DNA of 64,000 nucleotides from Micromonospora arborensis (GCF_003205615.1 NZ_PYBV01000042.1:23477-87476), one strand, 5' to 3'. Shown: positions 34,312 through 43,082, counted from the stretch's first letter. Notes: a model not told the origin generated them from the sequence alone. Program-made: numbers and translations.

Positions 34312-35505
34312 ATGCCCGCTGCCGTGCACGTTCGCGAACTCACCGCCGACGACCTCGACGCCGCTTGGGAGTTGGGCCGGTTCGCGTTCGGATCCGACTC
34401 GCAGCGCCCCGCGAGCACCTCAACCGCGGTGCCCGGCCTGACCCGTTACGGCGCGTTCGACGACGCCGGTCGGCTCGTCGGCAAGGCCGTCGACCTGCAC
34501 CACGACCAGTGGTGGACCGGGCGCGCGATGCCCGCCGCCGACGTCGCCGGGGTGGCGGTCGCCCCCGAGGCCCGTGGCCGGGGCGTGGCCCGGGCCATGC
34601 TCACCGCCCTGCTGCGCGGCGCCCACGAGCGCGGCGCGGCGATCAGCGCGCTCTACCCAACCGTCGCCGCCCCCTACCGTGCCTTCGGGTGGGAGGCCGC
34701 CGGGGTGCTGCGGACCGTCGACCTGGCCACCGCCTCGCTGCCCCGGCACCAGCCTGCCGCACATCTCACCGTTCGTGCTGGCGCTCCCGCCGACCTGCCC
34801 GCCGTCGCGGCCCTGTACGAGCGGGTCGGCCGGCACCGCAACGGCATGCTGACCCGCCGGGGCGAGTTGTTCGACTTCTTCGCCGCCGACAGGGGCCTGC
34901 CCGGCGACGGGCTCACCCTCGTCGAGGCCGCCGGCGACCTGGTCGGTTACGCCATCTGGCAGCGGGGCCGTGGCTACGGCGCCGACTCCGTGCTCACCGT
35001 CGACGAGGCCCTGGCCACCACCGCCGACGCCGCCCGGGAACTCGTCGGGGTGCTCGGCAGTTGGGCAAGCGTCGCGCCGACCCTGCGGTTGTGCCCGCTC
35101 GACGGTGACGCCGTCAGCACCCACCTGCCGTTGGAGTCGGCCCGTGACCACAAACGGGACCTGTGGATGCACCGACCGGTGGACGTGGCCCGGGCGGTCA
35201 GCGCACGCGGCTGGCCCGCCCACGCCAGCGGCACCGTCGACGTCACCCTCGCCGACCCGCTCGCCGAATGGAACACCGGCACCTGGCGCTTGACCGTCGC
35301 CGAGGGCGCCGCCGAGCTGAGCCGGATCAGCGGCGAGGCGGACTTTCGGTTGGACGTCCGCGGTTTCGCCCTGCTCTACACCGGTGCGGCCCGCGCCCGG
35401 TCGGTCGCGCAGGCCGGGTTGCTGCACCACCCTGCCGGTGTCGACCCGAGCGCCCTCGACCTGCTGGGTGCCGGCGGCCCGGCACAGTTGCTCGACTACT
35501 TCTGA
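34312..35505 (+). CDS. Eis-like GNAT acetyltransferase
   Basis: The protein has 397 residues from ATG 34312. The N-terminal GNAT domain has AGVAVAPEARGRGVARAMLT (acetyl-CoA loop) and LYPTVAAPYRAFGWEAAGVL; a second degenerate GNAT domain and an SCP2-like C-terminal domain follow. The protein ends LLGAGGPAQLLDYF, the conserved Tyr-Phe terminus whose carboxylate is catalytic in Eis proteins. Mycobacterial Eis acetylates aminoglycosides and host protein; here resistance or amine detoxification is possible. It stands alone between repeats. Confidence 0.87.
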   Translation: MPAAVHVRELTADDLDAAWELGRFAFGSDSQRPASTSTAVPGLTRYGAFDDAGRLVGKAVDLHHDQWWTGRAMPAADVAGVAVAPEARGRGVARAMLTALLRGAHERGAAISALYPTVAAPYRAFGWEAAGVLRTVDLATASLPRHQPAAHLTVRAGAPADLPAVAALYERVGRHRNGMLTRRGELFDFFAADRGLPGDGLTLVEAAGDLVGYAIWQRGRGYGADSVLTVDEALATTADAARELVGVLGSWASVAPTLRLCPLDGDAVSTHLPLESARDHKRDLWMHRPVDVARAVSARGWPAHASGTVDVTLADPLAEWNTGTWRLTVAEGAAELSRISGEADFRLDVRGFALLYTGAARARSVAQAGLLHHPAGVDPSALDLLGAGGPAQLLDYF

Positions 35506-35598
35506 GCGACGGGGACCGCCCGCCCGCCCGGCTGGCCGCGCGCTGGCAACACTCGCGCGCGGCCAGCAGCGTCTCGGCAGCATTCGCACCCGGGCGGC

Positions 35599-35739
35599 AG
35601 CACTCACGCGCAGCCGCACACGCGTGGGCAACGCTCCCGGGCGGTAGCACTCACGCGCAGCCGCACACGCGTGGGCAACGCTCCCGGGCGCCAGCACTCG
35701 CGCGTGGCCGCACGCGCGTGGGCAACACTTCCGGCCGGG
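35599..35739. repeat. 47-bp tandem repeat (minisatellite)
   Basis: Units start at 35599, 35646 and 35693. The first two differ only in their last two bases; the third is diverged. Degenerate relatives continue upstream to about 35548. The unit begins AGCACTCACGCGCAGCCGCA. As 47 is not a multiple of three, it is not a protein repeat. The rest of 35506-35806 holds no gene. Confidence 0.85.
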
Positions 35740-35806
35740 CGTGCGCCGGCGACACTGCGGTCACCGACTCGGGCGCGACGCCGACTCGCCGGTGGCGACG
35801 GCCCGG

Positions 35807-36253
35807 TCAGGCCGGGAGTGCCGCCAGCTCGGCGTTCGCCCGCTGGGTGACCAGGGTGAGCACCTGGGCGACCACCCTCGCCTCGTCGGTCGGGATGTCC
35901 CCGTACAGCCGGGTGGTGATGTCGGCGACGGCGGCGCCGACGCGGCGCTGGGTGGCGTGACCGGCGTCGGTGAGCCGCACCTGCGGTTCGGCGGCGCCGT
36001 CGTCGACCCGCATGAGGTCGGCGTCGACGAGGTGGGCGATCACCTCGTGCACCGCCGGCTCGTCGATTTTCAGGGTGGTGGTGAGCCGGTGCACCAGTCG
36101 TGCGCGCTCGACGGCGCCGTCGGCGAGGACGTTGAGCGCGATCACCTGCTCGAAGGCGAGCCCGAGCGGGGCGACGGCACGGTCGAGCAGGGCCCGGGTG
36201 GCGTAGTGGGCCTGGCCGATGACCTGGCCGTTGAGGGTGGGAGTGGTGGACAT
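35807..36253 (-). CDS. MarR-family regulator of a divergent pair
   Basis: The protein has 148 residues; ATG 36253 follows GAAGGAGGC, which decides it against a longer frame. HYATRALLDRAVAPLGLAFE is the first helix, VERARLVHRLTTTLKIDEPA and VHEVIAHLVDADLMRVDD the DNA-binding part and VRLTDAGHATQRR the wing. It faces another MarR gene at 36349, and three half-sites lie between them, so each may regulate both. Confidence 0.82.
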   Translation of the reverse strand: MSTTPTLNGQVIGQAHYATRALLDRAVAPLGLAFEQVIALNVLADGAVERARLVHRLTTTLKIDEPAVHEVIAHLVDADLMRVDDGAAEPQVRLTDAGHATQRRVGAAVADITTRLYGDIPTDEARVVAQVLTLVTQRANAELAALPA

Positions 36254-36267
36254 GATGCCTCCTTCAG

Positions 36268-36302
36268 AACGTTGGACTAACCAACGTTGGTGCGTCCAAC
36301 GT
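36268..36302. promoter_or_regulatory. Overlapping double operator of the divergent MarR pair
   Basis: AACGTTGG-N5-CCAACGTT (36268-36288) and ACGTTGG-N5-CCAACGT (36284-36302) are both perfect and share the central CCAACGTTGG. Two dimers could therefore bind side by side or compete. Confidence 0.75.
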
Positions 36303-36348
36303 ATCACAGGTCGTGGGTCGCACCAACAATTCCTGTTAGGCTGCCGCA

Positions 36349-36801
36349 ATGGAGTTCACCGCCCCGCAGTCGCCCGCCGGGTTACACACCACCCCGAGCT
36401 GGCTGCTCAACCAGGCCGCCACCTACGCCGGCCGACTCATCGGCGAGGGCTTCGCCGCGCACGACCTGCGCGGCTACCATTACCGGCTGCTCGCCTCACT
36501 CGCCGAGGACGGGCCCGCGAGTCAGGCCGACCTCGGCCGCCGCTGCGGCATCGACCGCAGCGACGTGGTGGCGGCCATCAACGACCTGGCCGGCCGAGGC
36601 CTCGTGGTACGCGCCCCCGACCCGGCCGACCGCCGTCGCAACGTCATCAGCAGCACCGAGGCCGGCGCCGAGGTGGCCCGCCGGATGGGCGAGACCGTCG
36701 CCCGCGTCCAAGACGACCTGCTCGCCCCCCTGTCCACCACGGAGCGTGCGCAGCTGACGCGGCTGCTCACCCGGCTGCTGGAGCACCACAGCCGGCACTG
36801 A
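36349..36801 (+). CDS. MarR-family regulator of a divergent pair
   Basis: The protein has 150 residues. SWLLNQAATYAGRLIGEGFA is the dimer helix, LRGYHYRLLASLAEDGPASQ into LGRRCGIDRSDVVAAINDLA the DNA-binding part, and VRAPDPADRRRNVISSTEAG the wing. It lies 95 bp from the start of the divergent MarR gene with overlapping operators between. Neither has a transporter or enzyme gene beside it, so the regulated function lies elsewhere or the two form a self-contained switch. Confidence 0.85.
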   Translation: MEFTAPQSPAGLHTTPSWLLNQAATYAGRLIGEGFAAHDLRGYHYRLLASLAEDGPASQADLGRRCGIDRSDVVAAINDLAGRGLVVRAPDPADRRRNVISSTEAGAEVARRMGETVARVQDDLLAPLSTTERAQLTRLLTRLLEHHSRH

Positions 36802-36807
36802 CCCGCC

Positions 36808-37497
36808 TCAGCGGGCCTCGCGCAGTTCCGCCAACCGGGCCTCGATCTCGGCCAGCTCGGCACGCAACTTCTCCGCCTGCTGCTCCGCCTCAGCCCGCTC
36901 GGTGCCGAGGATCTGCTCCACCGCCTCCTGCACACCCGGCACGTCGACCAGCGCCACCATCTTCAACGCCTCCGCCGGCTTCACCACGTACGGCTTCGCG
37001 AGGGCCTTGCTGCCCTGCTGCGCGGCGACGGTCCACTCACCGTCGGCGTACGCCAAGGTGACGGTGAGGCCCGCGGGGCCCTTCGGCTTGACGGCCTTGA
37101 CCGCCCGCCGCGCCGGCGGCTTCTCCGTCTGCTGCTCCACCTTTGGCTCCTCCTGTCGCTGCGCGGGCACCCGCGGCGTGTCCAACACGAACTCCGGCGC
37201 GGGCGCCGCGGGTGACTCCTGCGGCTCCGGCTCCGGTTTCGGCTCCACCACCCGGCGACCGGCGCCCTTGGGAGCGACGGCCAGGTCGGCGGGGGAGAAC
37301 GGCAACTCGTCGCGCCCGAAGCGCACCACCACGAACTCGTCGGACGCCTCGGGGTCGGTCAGCTCGATCACCTGACCGACCTGACCGGCGATCTGCCCCG
37401 CCGAGGCGGTGAACACCACCCGGGGTTTACGACCGGCCGCCAACGCCTCCCGGATGCTCTGCACGTCGCTAGTGGACAAACCCTGGCCGGCATCCAT
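36808..37497 (-). CDS. Conserved hypothetical protein with beta domain and C-terminal coiled coil
   Basis: The protein has 229 residues from ATG 37497 (an in-frame GTG directly precedes). STSDVQSIREALAAGRKPRV and VIELTDPEASDEFVVVRFGR form an N-terminal domain of about 75 residues. A Pro/Glu/Lys-rich linker follows, then TVTLAYADGEWTVAAQQGSK, and finally a heptad-like helix from about residue 185 (TERAEAEQQAEKLRAELAEI). I recognise it only as a conserved actinobacterial protein of unknown function. The upstream open frame to 37905 is antisense to the peroxiredoxin gene. Confidence 0.7.
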   Translation of the reverse strand: MDAGQGLSTSDVQSIREALAAGRKPRVVFTASAGQIAGQVGQVIELTDPEASDEFVVVRFGRDELPFSPADLAVAPKGAGRRVVEPKPEPEPQESPAAPAPEFVLDTPRVPAQRQEEPKVEQQTEKPPARRAVKAVKPKGPAGLTVTLAYADGEWTVAAQQGSKALAKPYVVKPAEALKMVALVDVPGVQEAVEQILGTERAEAEQQAEKLRAELAEIEARLAELREAR

Positions 37498-37580
37498 CAC
37501 AACCCTCTTCCGTACACCTGTTTGATTGCTGTCTTGATACCAGCCGGCTGCGACAGCCGGCGCAGGGGGCTCGTGCCCCC

Positions 37581-38042
37581 TCAGCCGCCCAGCGCCCGCA
37601 GCGCCCGGTCCGCGTGGTCGTTCATGCTGACCTCGCTGTGGATCACCTCGATGATCCGCCGGTCCGTGCCGATCACGAACGTCATCCGCTTCATGCTCAA
37701 CGGCCCCAACGGCACCCGCCGCTTGACCCCGAGCTGCTGCGCCACCACACCGTCGGCATCCGACAGCAGCGGGTAGTCGAAGCCGTGCAGCTTGGAGAAC
37801 TCCGCCTGCTTCGCCACCGGGTCGCGGCTGATACCCACCCGCGACGCGCCCAGCGCCGTGAACTCCGCGGCAAGGTCCCGGAAGTGGCAACTCTCCGCCG
37901 TGCATCCCCGGGTCATCGCCGCCGGGTAGAAGAACAGCACCACCGGCCCGGCCGCCAGGAACTCGGACAGTCGCCGCGGCGTGCCCGTCTCATCCGGCAG
38001 CTCGAAATCCTCGACCACGTCGCCGACACCCACACCCGCCAC
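37581..38042 (-). CDS. bcp: Peroxiredoxin of the BCP/PrxQ type
   Basis: The protein has 153 residues. The peroxidatic Cys is C47 in FFYPAAMTRGCTAESCHFRD, with the resolving Cys five residues later (C52), the BCP/PrxQ arrangement. VEDFELPDETGTPRRLSEFL begins the fold and RMTFVIGTDRRIIEVIHSE is the C-terminal strand pair. The enzyme reduces peroxides using thioredoxin in the cytoplasm. It lies 45 bp from the 3' end of the patatin-like gene on the same strand and upstream of the coiled-coil gene. Confidence 0.92.
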   Translation of the reverse strand: MAGVGVGDVVEDFELPDETGTPRRLSEFLAAGPVVLFFYPAAMTRGCTAESCHFRDLAAEFTALGASRVGISRDPVAKQAEFSKLHGFDYPLLSDADGVVAQQLGVKRRVPLGPLSMKRMTFVIGTDRRIIEVIHSEVSMNDHADRALRALGG

Positions 38043-38087
38043 CGCGCACCTCCGTTGTCCGATCGAACGCGCGGTGAGCGTAAGCGA

Positions 38088-38919
38088 TCACACCCAGAGG
38101 GCCGCCACCTCGTCCGCCACCGCCGCGGCCTGGGCCCGCCCGGCCCGCGCCGCGCCCGCCCGCCGGGCCGGGTCCAGCACGTTGCGGCCGATCGCCGTAC
38201 GCGCCGCCGCGTCCGGCGTCACCACCGCCACCCGCGATCCGACGGCCCGCAACCCGGCCACCTGCGCCGACAACCGGGGCATCGGCCCGAACGCCGCCGA
38301 CGTCGGCGCGATCACCAGCACCCGCTGCGCGTCCGCCGCCAGGTCCGCGTTCACCGACGAACGCATCCCCCCGTCGACGTAGCGGCGCGCTCCGACCGTC
38401 ACCGGCGGCCACACGCCGGGCACCGCGCAACTGGCCCCGATCGCGTCCACCAGGGACACCTCACCGTCGCGGTCGAACACCACGAACTCGCCGGTGGCGG
38501 CGTCCACCGCCGTGATCAGCAGCCGCCGCGCCGGCCAGTCCCGGCCCGGCAGGAGGGCCTCGATCACCGCGCGTCGCGACGCCTCCGACTGGGTACGCGC
38601 CGCCACCGCCATCGCCCCGATCCGGGCCCGTGAACGCGCCGCGTCCCGGGTACGCCCACCGGCCCACACCAGCCGAGCCAGCGTCAGGAAGCCCAGCCGT
38701 GCCGGCGGCTCGCTCGACGGTGGCACCAGTTGCTCCTGGTAGAGCTGATCGAGGGGCACCCCGGAACACACCTGCGCGCCGACGACCGAACCCGCCGATG
38801 TGCCCCACCAGATCCGCCTCGGTGACCGGCACGCCCCGCTCGACCAGCCCCGCCAGCAGCCCCAGCTCCCAGGCCACGCCGGTCACCCCGCCACCACCGA
38901 GCACCAACGCCCTCCGCAT
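38088..38919 (-). pseudogene. Patatin-like phospholipase gene with a frameshift
   Basis: The first part reads MRRALVLGGGGVTGVAWELG (Gly-rich oxyanion loop) up to VTEADLVG. The next block must be GTSAGSVVGAQVCSGVPLDQ, with the catalytic Ser, but it lies in another frame: the sequence has GTG-GGG-CAC where GTG-GGC-ACA would keep the frame. The change falls in a run of four C (38803-38806 on the plus strand). The rest, to the Asp in RYVDGGMRSSVNA and the stop at 38088, is intact in the second frame. Removal of one base would give a normal enzyme of about 276 residues. It is either a recent pseudogene or a sequencing error. Confidence 0.75.
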
Positions 38920-38997
38920 GTGACTCTCCCCTCGACGACGCGTCCGCGCCGGTCACGGTAGCGTCGACGGGTCCCCGTCGACAGCCTTGGAGGCACC

Positions 38998-39726
38998 GTG
39001 GCACCCGTCACCGTCATCACCGGCGGCGGTCGCGGCATCGGTGCGGCCACCGCCCGCCGCCTCGCCGGGGCCGGGCATCACGTCGCCCTGTGCTACCGCC
39101 GTAACGATGCCGCCGCCGCTGCCGTCCTGGCCGACCTGCGTGCCGCGGGCGCACAGGCCATCGCGGTACGCGCCGACACCACCGACCCCGACCAGGTCGC
39201 CGAGTTGTTCGACGCCGCCGCACAGCTCGGCCCGCTCACCGGTCTGGTCAACAACGCCGGTGTCACCAGCCTCATCGGACCGTTCACCGAACTGCGCGTC
39301 GAGGACCTGCGTCGGGTCGTCGACGTCAACCTCGTCGGTTACGTGCTCTGCGCCCAGCAGGCCGCCCGCCGGCTGACCGACGGCGGCGCCATCGTCAACG
39401 TCTCGTCGGCCGCCGCGACCCTCGGCAGCCCCGGGGAGTACGTGCACTACGCCGCGGTGAAGGCCGCCACCGACACGCTGACCGTGGGCCTGGCCAAGGA
39501 GCTTGCCCCGAAGGGCATCCGGGTCAACGCCGTCGCACCGGGCCTCGTGCGCACCGACATCCACGCCGACTCCGGCGTACCCGATCGTGCGGACACCGCA
39601 GTCGGTCGCATTCCGCTGGGCCGCGCCGGCGAACCCGACGAGATCGCCGCCGCCATCGCCTGGCTGCTCGGCCCGGACGCCTCGTACACCACCGGGACCG
39701 TCCTGCGCGTCTCCGGCGGCCTGTGA
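38998..39726 (+). CDS. Classical SDR oxidoreductase (FabG-like)
   Basis: The protein has 242 residues with a GTG start. VITGGGRGIGAATARRLAGA is the cofactor loop; CYRRND suggests NADPH. LVNNAGVTSLI is the NNAG motif, IVNVSSAAATLGSPGEYVHY the catalytic Ser, and YAAVKAATDTL the YxxxK. IRVNAVAPGLVRTDIH and the C-terminal GPDASYTTGTVLRVSGGL complete the family. Its substrate is unknown. It ends in a hairpin shared with the convergent MFS small-subunit gene. Confidence 0.92.
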   Translation: MAPVTVITGGGRGIGAATARRLAGAGHHVALCYRRNDAAAAAVLADLRAAGAQAIAVRADTTDPDQVAELFDAAAQLGPLTGLVNNAGVTSLIGPFTELRVEDLRRVVDVNLVGYVLCAQQAARRLTDGGAIVNVSSAAATLGSPGEYVHYAAVKAATDTLTVGLAKELAPKGIRVNAVAPGLVRTDIHADSGVPDRADTAVGRIPLGRAGEPDEIAAAIAWLLGPDASYTTGTVLRVSGGL

Positions 39727-39753
39727 GCCGGGGCGCCACGCGCCCCGGCTCAC
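39723..39753. terminator. Bidirectional hairpin terminator
   Basis: Perfect 14-bp inverted repeat GTGAGCCGGGGCGC / GCGCCCCGGCTCAC with a 3-nt loop. It overlaps the SDR stop codon and ends 3 nt before the small-subunit stop. Confidence 0.8.
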
Positions 39754-39756
39754 ACC

Positions 39757-39882
39757 TCAGTGGGTGAACAGTTTCGCCGCCGTGATCAGCGTCTGCGCCA
39801 CCCCGTAGCCGAGCAGCGCCGCCACCACCAACCAGGAGATCCACAACCGGGTCTGTTGCCCGTTTCGGCTGTCGTCGCTCAT
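39757..39882 (-). CDS. MFS transporter small subunit
   Basis: A 41-residue protein: MSDDSRNGQQTRLWISWLVV followed by AALLGYGVAQTLITAAKLFT and a final His. It has one membrane helix. Its ATG overlaps the TGA of the OxlT-like transporter (ATGA, 39879-39882), so it is translationally coupled. Short proteins of this kind are annotated as MFS transporter small subunits next to OFA-family transporters in actinomycetes. Its stop is adjacent to the shared terminator. It is too short for most gene finders. Confidence 0.75.
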   Translation of the reverse strand: MSDDSRNGQQTRLWISWLVVAALLGYGVAQTLITAAKLFTH

Positions 39883-41291
39883 CGCGTGCCACTCCTCTGC
39901 GCCGTCGCGTCCTCGTCCACGCTCTGTTCCGCCGGTGGCTCGTGGTAGCGCTGCGGCACCGGCCGCACCAGCAGGTTCGCCACGAAGCCCACGGCCAGCA
40001 CACCCACCATCGTGAACAGCGCCGGCCGGTAGGCCGCGGCCGTCAACGTGCCCGGCTTGCCCTGCGCGTCGAGGAACCCGTTGACGATCAGCGGGCCCGC
40101 GATCCCCGCTGCCGACCAGGCGGTCAGCAGCCGGCCGTGGATCGCACCGACCTGGAACGTGCCGAACAGGTCCCGCAGGTACGCCGGCACCGTGGCGAAC
40201 CCACCGCCGTAGAACGACAGGATCACGCAGGCCAGCAGTACGAACAGCGCCGTCGCGGTCTGTCCGACAAGGGCCAGCAGCGCGTACAGGACCATGCCGA
40301 CGCCGAGGTACACCATGTAGATCGGCTTGCGGCCGATGACGTCCGAGGTGGACGACCAGACGAACCGGCCGGCCATGTTGAACAGCGACAGCAGTCCCAC
40401 GAAGCCGCCGGCCGCCGCGACGGTCACCGCCGAGGTGCCGTTGTCCCGGAAGAAGTCCTGGATCATCGGGCTGGCCTGCTCCAGGATGCCGATGCCGGCT
40501 GTCACGTTGCAGAACAGCACGACCCACAGCAGCCAGAACGAACGGGTCTTCACCGCGTTCGCCGCCGACACGTTCGCCGTGGTGACCAGCGGTTTCGCCG
40601 CGACGCTGGCGGGGTCGAAGCCGGCCGGCCGCCAGTCCTGCGCGGGCACCCGCACGTTGGCGACCCCGAACATCATGATCACGAAGTAGCCCAGGCCGAG
40701 CGTCACGAACAGCCACACCAGGGCGCTGCCCGACGCCGTCGAACTCGCGTTGGCCGGGTCATAGGCGGGGTCGTAGAACGACAGCAGTTGCCGGGACAGG
40801 GGTGAGGCGACCATCGCCCCGCCGCCGAACCCCATGATCGCCAACCCGGTGGCCAGGCCCGGCCGGTCCGGGAACCACTTGATCAGGGTGGAGACGGGGG
40901 AGATGTAGCCGATTCCCAGGCCGATGCCGCCGAGCAGCCCGTAGCCCAGATACAGCAACCACAGTTGCGTCGTGGCGATGCCCAGCGAGCCCACCAGGAA
41001 GCCCGCCGCCCAGAAGCAGGCGGAGACGAACATCGCCTTGCGCGGCCCGTTCGCCTCCACCCAGGTCCCGGCGACCGCGGCGGACAACCCGAGCATCACG
41101 ATCGCGATGCTGAAGATGACCCCGATCGCGGTCTGACTGGTGTCGAAGTGGGCGATCAGCGAGTTCTTGTAGACGCTGGTCGCGTAGACCTGGCCGATGC
41201 AGAGGTGGACGGCCAGTGCCGCCGGGGGTATGAGCCACCGGCTGTAGCCGGGTGGCGCGATGGTGTGCCGACGATCGAGTGCGGAAAGCAT
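39879..41291 (-). CDS. OFA-family (oxalate/formate antiporter-like) MFS transporter
   Basis: The protein has 470 residues from ATG 41291 after GAGGAAG. IPPAALAVHLCIGQVYATSV is the start signature of the OFA family; LGGIGLGIGYISPVSTLIKW with FPDRPGLATGLAIMGFGGGA and NMAGRFVWSSTSDVIGRKPI are further signatures. Twelve helices are present. OxlT exchanges oxalate and formate; homologues in actinomycetes probably carry a monocarboxylate. It is translationally coupled to the small subunit. A copy of the 74-bp palindrome lies upstream. Confidence 0.88.
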   Translation of the reverse strand: MLSALDRRHTIAPPGYSRWLIPPAALAVHLCIGQVYATSVYKNSLIAHFDTSQTAIGVIFSIAIVMLGLSAAVAGTWVEANGPRKAMFVSACFWAAGFLVGSLGIATTQLWLLYLGYGLLGGIGLGIGYISPVSTLIKWFPDRPGLATGLAIMGFGGGAMVASPLSRQLLSFYDPAYDPANASSTASGSALVWLFVTLGLGYFVIMMFGVANVRVPAQDWRPAGFDPASVAAKPLVTTANVSAANAVKTRSFWLLWVVLFCNVTAGIGILEQASPMIQDFFRDNGTSAVTVAAAGGFVGLLSLFNMAGRFVWSSTSDVIGRKPIYMVYLGVGMVLYALLALVGQTATALFVLLACVILSFYGGGFATVPAYLRDLFGTFQVGAIHGRLLTAWSAAGIAGPLIVNGFLDAQGKPGTLTAAAYRPALFTMVGVLAVGFVANLLVRPVPQRYHEPPAEQSVDEDATAQRSGTR

Positions 41292-41421
41292 GCGCTGCTT
41301 CCTCTCCGATGAGGACGAGAAACGTCCCGCACAACGTGCCCACACAACATGCAGTCGGCAAACCTCATGATCGCCGGACGGTCGCTGCGCTGAGCTGAGC
41401 GGTCAGTCAGCCGGAGACGAA

Positions 41422-41495
41422 GATCCACTCAATGTCGGCGACATGGGGGCATCCCTGGCGCGGGACACCCCCATGTCGGTGATCTGGAGTCGATC
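41422..41495. repeat. 74-bp intergenic palindrome, copy B
   Basis: Ends GATCCACTCA and GGAGTCGATC; inner arms ATGTCGGCGACATGGGGG and CCCCCATGTCGGTGAT. Exactly 74 bp. It ends 5 bp before the zwf stop on the minus strand, so it could terminate zwf transcription ahead of the transporter gene. Confidence 0.75.
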
Positions 41496-41500
41496 AGCAG

Positions 41501-42880
41501 CTACCGCAGGTCCGGGGTGTGCCAGCCACCGGCGAGCGCGTCGGCGTCCGCCGGACCCCAGGTACCCTTGTCGTACGACTGCACGGCAGCGGGCAGATCC
41601 AGGATCGGCGCGACGACGCGCCACTCCTGCTCGATCGTCTCCGCGCGCGCGAAGCGCAGCTGCTGACCATCCATCGCGTCGTCGAGCAGCCGCTCGTACG
41701 CCTCCTGCCGGCGGCCGAGAGCCGCGCCGAAGTCGACCGAGAGGTCCACCGGACGGCTGGTCACCTCGGCGCCCGGGCTCTTCGCCTGGATCGACATCGT
41801 GATGCCGTCACCGCGGCCGAGCCGGAACCGCAGCAGGTTCGCGGGCGCCTCGGCCCCACCCTCGGCGGGGATGAGGGAGCGCTGTGGCTGCTTGAACTCG
41901 ACCACGACCTCGGTCGCCGTGCCGGGCAGCGACTTGCCGGTCCGCAGGTAGAAGGGCACGCCCGCCCAGCGGGGGGAGTCGATCGTCAACCGGGTGGCGA
42001 CAAACGTCTCGGTGTTCGAGTCCGCCGCGACGCCCGGCTCGTCGCGGTAGCCGGCGTACTGCCCCCGGACGGTGGACTGCGGCGACAGCGGCTCGATCTG
42101 CCGCAGCACCGCGACCTCCGCGGCGTTGAACGCGTCGGTGTCGTCGGCGGCGGGCGCCTCCATCGCGATGAGCGCAACGACCTGCAGGATGTGGTTCTGC
42201 AACACGTCCCGGGTGGCGCCCACCGTGTCGTAGAAGCCGGCGCGGCCCTGGGTGCCGAAACCCTCGGCGAGGGTGACCTGGATGTTGTCGATGTGCTCGT
42301 TGTTCCACAGCGGCTCGAAGAGCCGGTTGGCGAACCGGAAGGCGTAGAGGCCCTCGACGGCTTCCTTGCCGAGGTAGTGGTCGATGCGGAACACCCGCTG
42401 CGGGTCGAAGGCCGCGCGCAGCGTCCGGTCCAGCTCGCGGGAGGACTCCAGGTCCCGCCCGAACGGCTTCTCCACGATGACCCGGCCGCGGTCGGCCAGG
42501 CCGACCGACGCGAGGCCCTCGACGACCGCGCCGAACACCGCCGGTGGGATCGCCAGGTAGAAGACCGGCCGCTCGGCGCCGCGCAGGCGCTGCGCCAGCC
42601 GCTGGTAGGTGGCCGGGTCCGCGTAGTCCCCGGAGATCATCGAAAGGTTGTCCGCCAGCCGGTCGAAGGTCGCGTCATCGACCTCGTTGTTGGCTTCGGT
42701 GACCGACTTGCGGGCCGTGGTGACGAGCTGCTGGTCGTCCCAGGGGGAGCGGGCAACGCCGATCACCGGGACGTCGAGGCGACCGCGCCGGGTCAGCTCG
42801 TACAGCGCCGGGAACAGCTTCTTCGAGACGAGGTCCCCCGTGACGCCGAACAGCACTACCGCGTCTGAGCGCAGGTCCAT
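41501..42880 (-). CDS. zwf: Glucose-6-phosphate dehydrogenase
   Basis: The protein has 459 residues. VVLFGVTGDLVSKKLFPALY is the NADP site; VFRIDHYLGKEAVEGLYAFR is the active-site signature (RIDHYLGKE, about residues 182-190) with the catalytic His just after. IIVEKPFGRD-type (VIVEKPFGRDLESSRELDR) and PFYLRTGKSLPG blocks are present. It makes 6-phosphogluconolactone and NADPH in the pentose phosphate pathway. The usual actinobacterial partners (tkt, tal, opcA, pgl) are absent here, so this is probably a second zwf. A 200-bp gene-free promoter region lies upstream. Confidence 0.95.
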   Translation of the reverse strand: MDLRSDAVVLFGVTGDLVSKKLFPALYELTRRGRLDVPVIGVARSPWDDQQLVTTARKSVTEANNEVDDATFDRLADNLSMISGDYADPATYQRLAQRLRGAERPVFYLAIPPAVFGAVVEGLASVGLADRGRVIVEKPFGRDLESSRELDRTLRAAFDPQRVFRIDHYLGKEAVEGLYAFRFANRLFEPLWNNEHIDNIQVTLAEGFGTQGRAGFYDTVGATRDVLQNHILQVVALIAMEAPAADDTDAFNAAEVAVLRQIEPLSPQSTVRGQYAGYRDEPGVAADSNTETFVATRLTIDSPRWAGVPFYLRTGKSLPGTATEVVVEFKQPQRSLIPAEGGAEAPANLLRFRLGRGDGITMSIQAKSPGAEVTSRPVDLSVDFGAALGRRQEAYERLLDDAMDGQQLRFARAETIEQEWRVVAPILDLPAAVQSYDKGTWGPADADALAGGWHTPDLR

Positions 42881-43082
42881 GGCACTTCCATTCGATCATC
42901 TGATCCTGATCTTCCGAACGGACAACGGTTCGGCCCGCTCCGAGAATTCCCCGCGAGCGTCGTGCGTGAGGTCGGCGACAGCGACGACCCACGTTAAGGA
43001 AGGTTTACAGTTCGCGGGTGCCGCGATTAACGTATGGACCTGATCGAAACACGTCAATCATGACGAGGCCTGGAGGCGCCCC

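Noticed and set aside
31582..34329. 915-residue open frame on the minus strand
   Set aside because: It lies opposite cydA and cydB; its Gly/Glu/His/Gln-rich composition is the complement of membrane-protein codons and matches no domain.
35506..35806. CRISPR array
   Set aside because: The 47-bp units are head-to-tail without spacers, so this is a minisatellite; no cas gene is present anywhere in the window.
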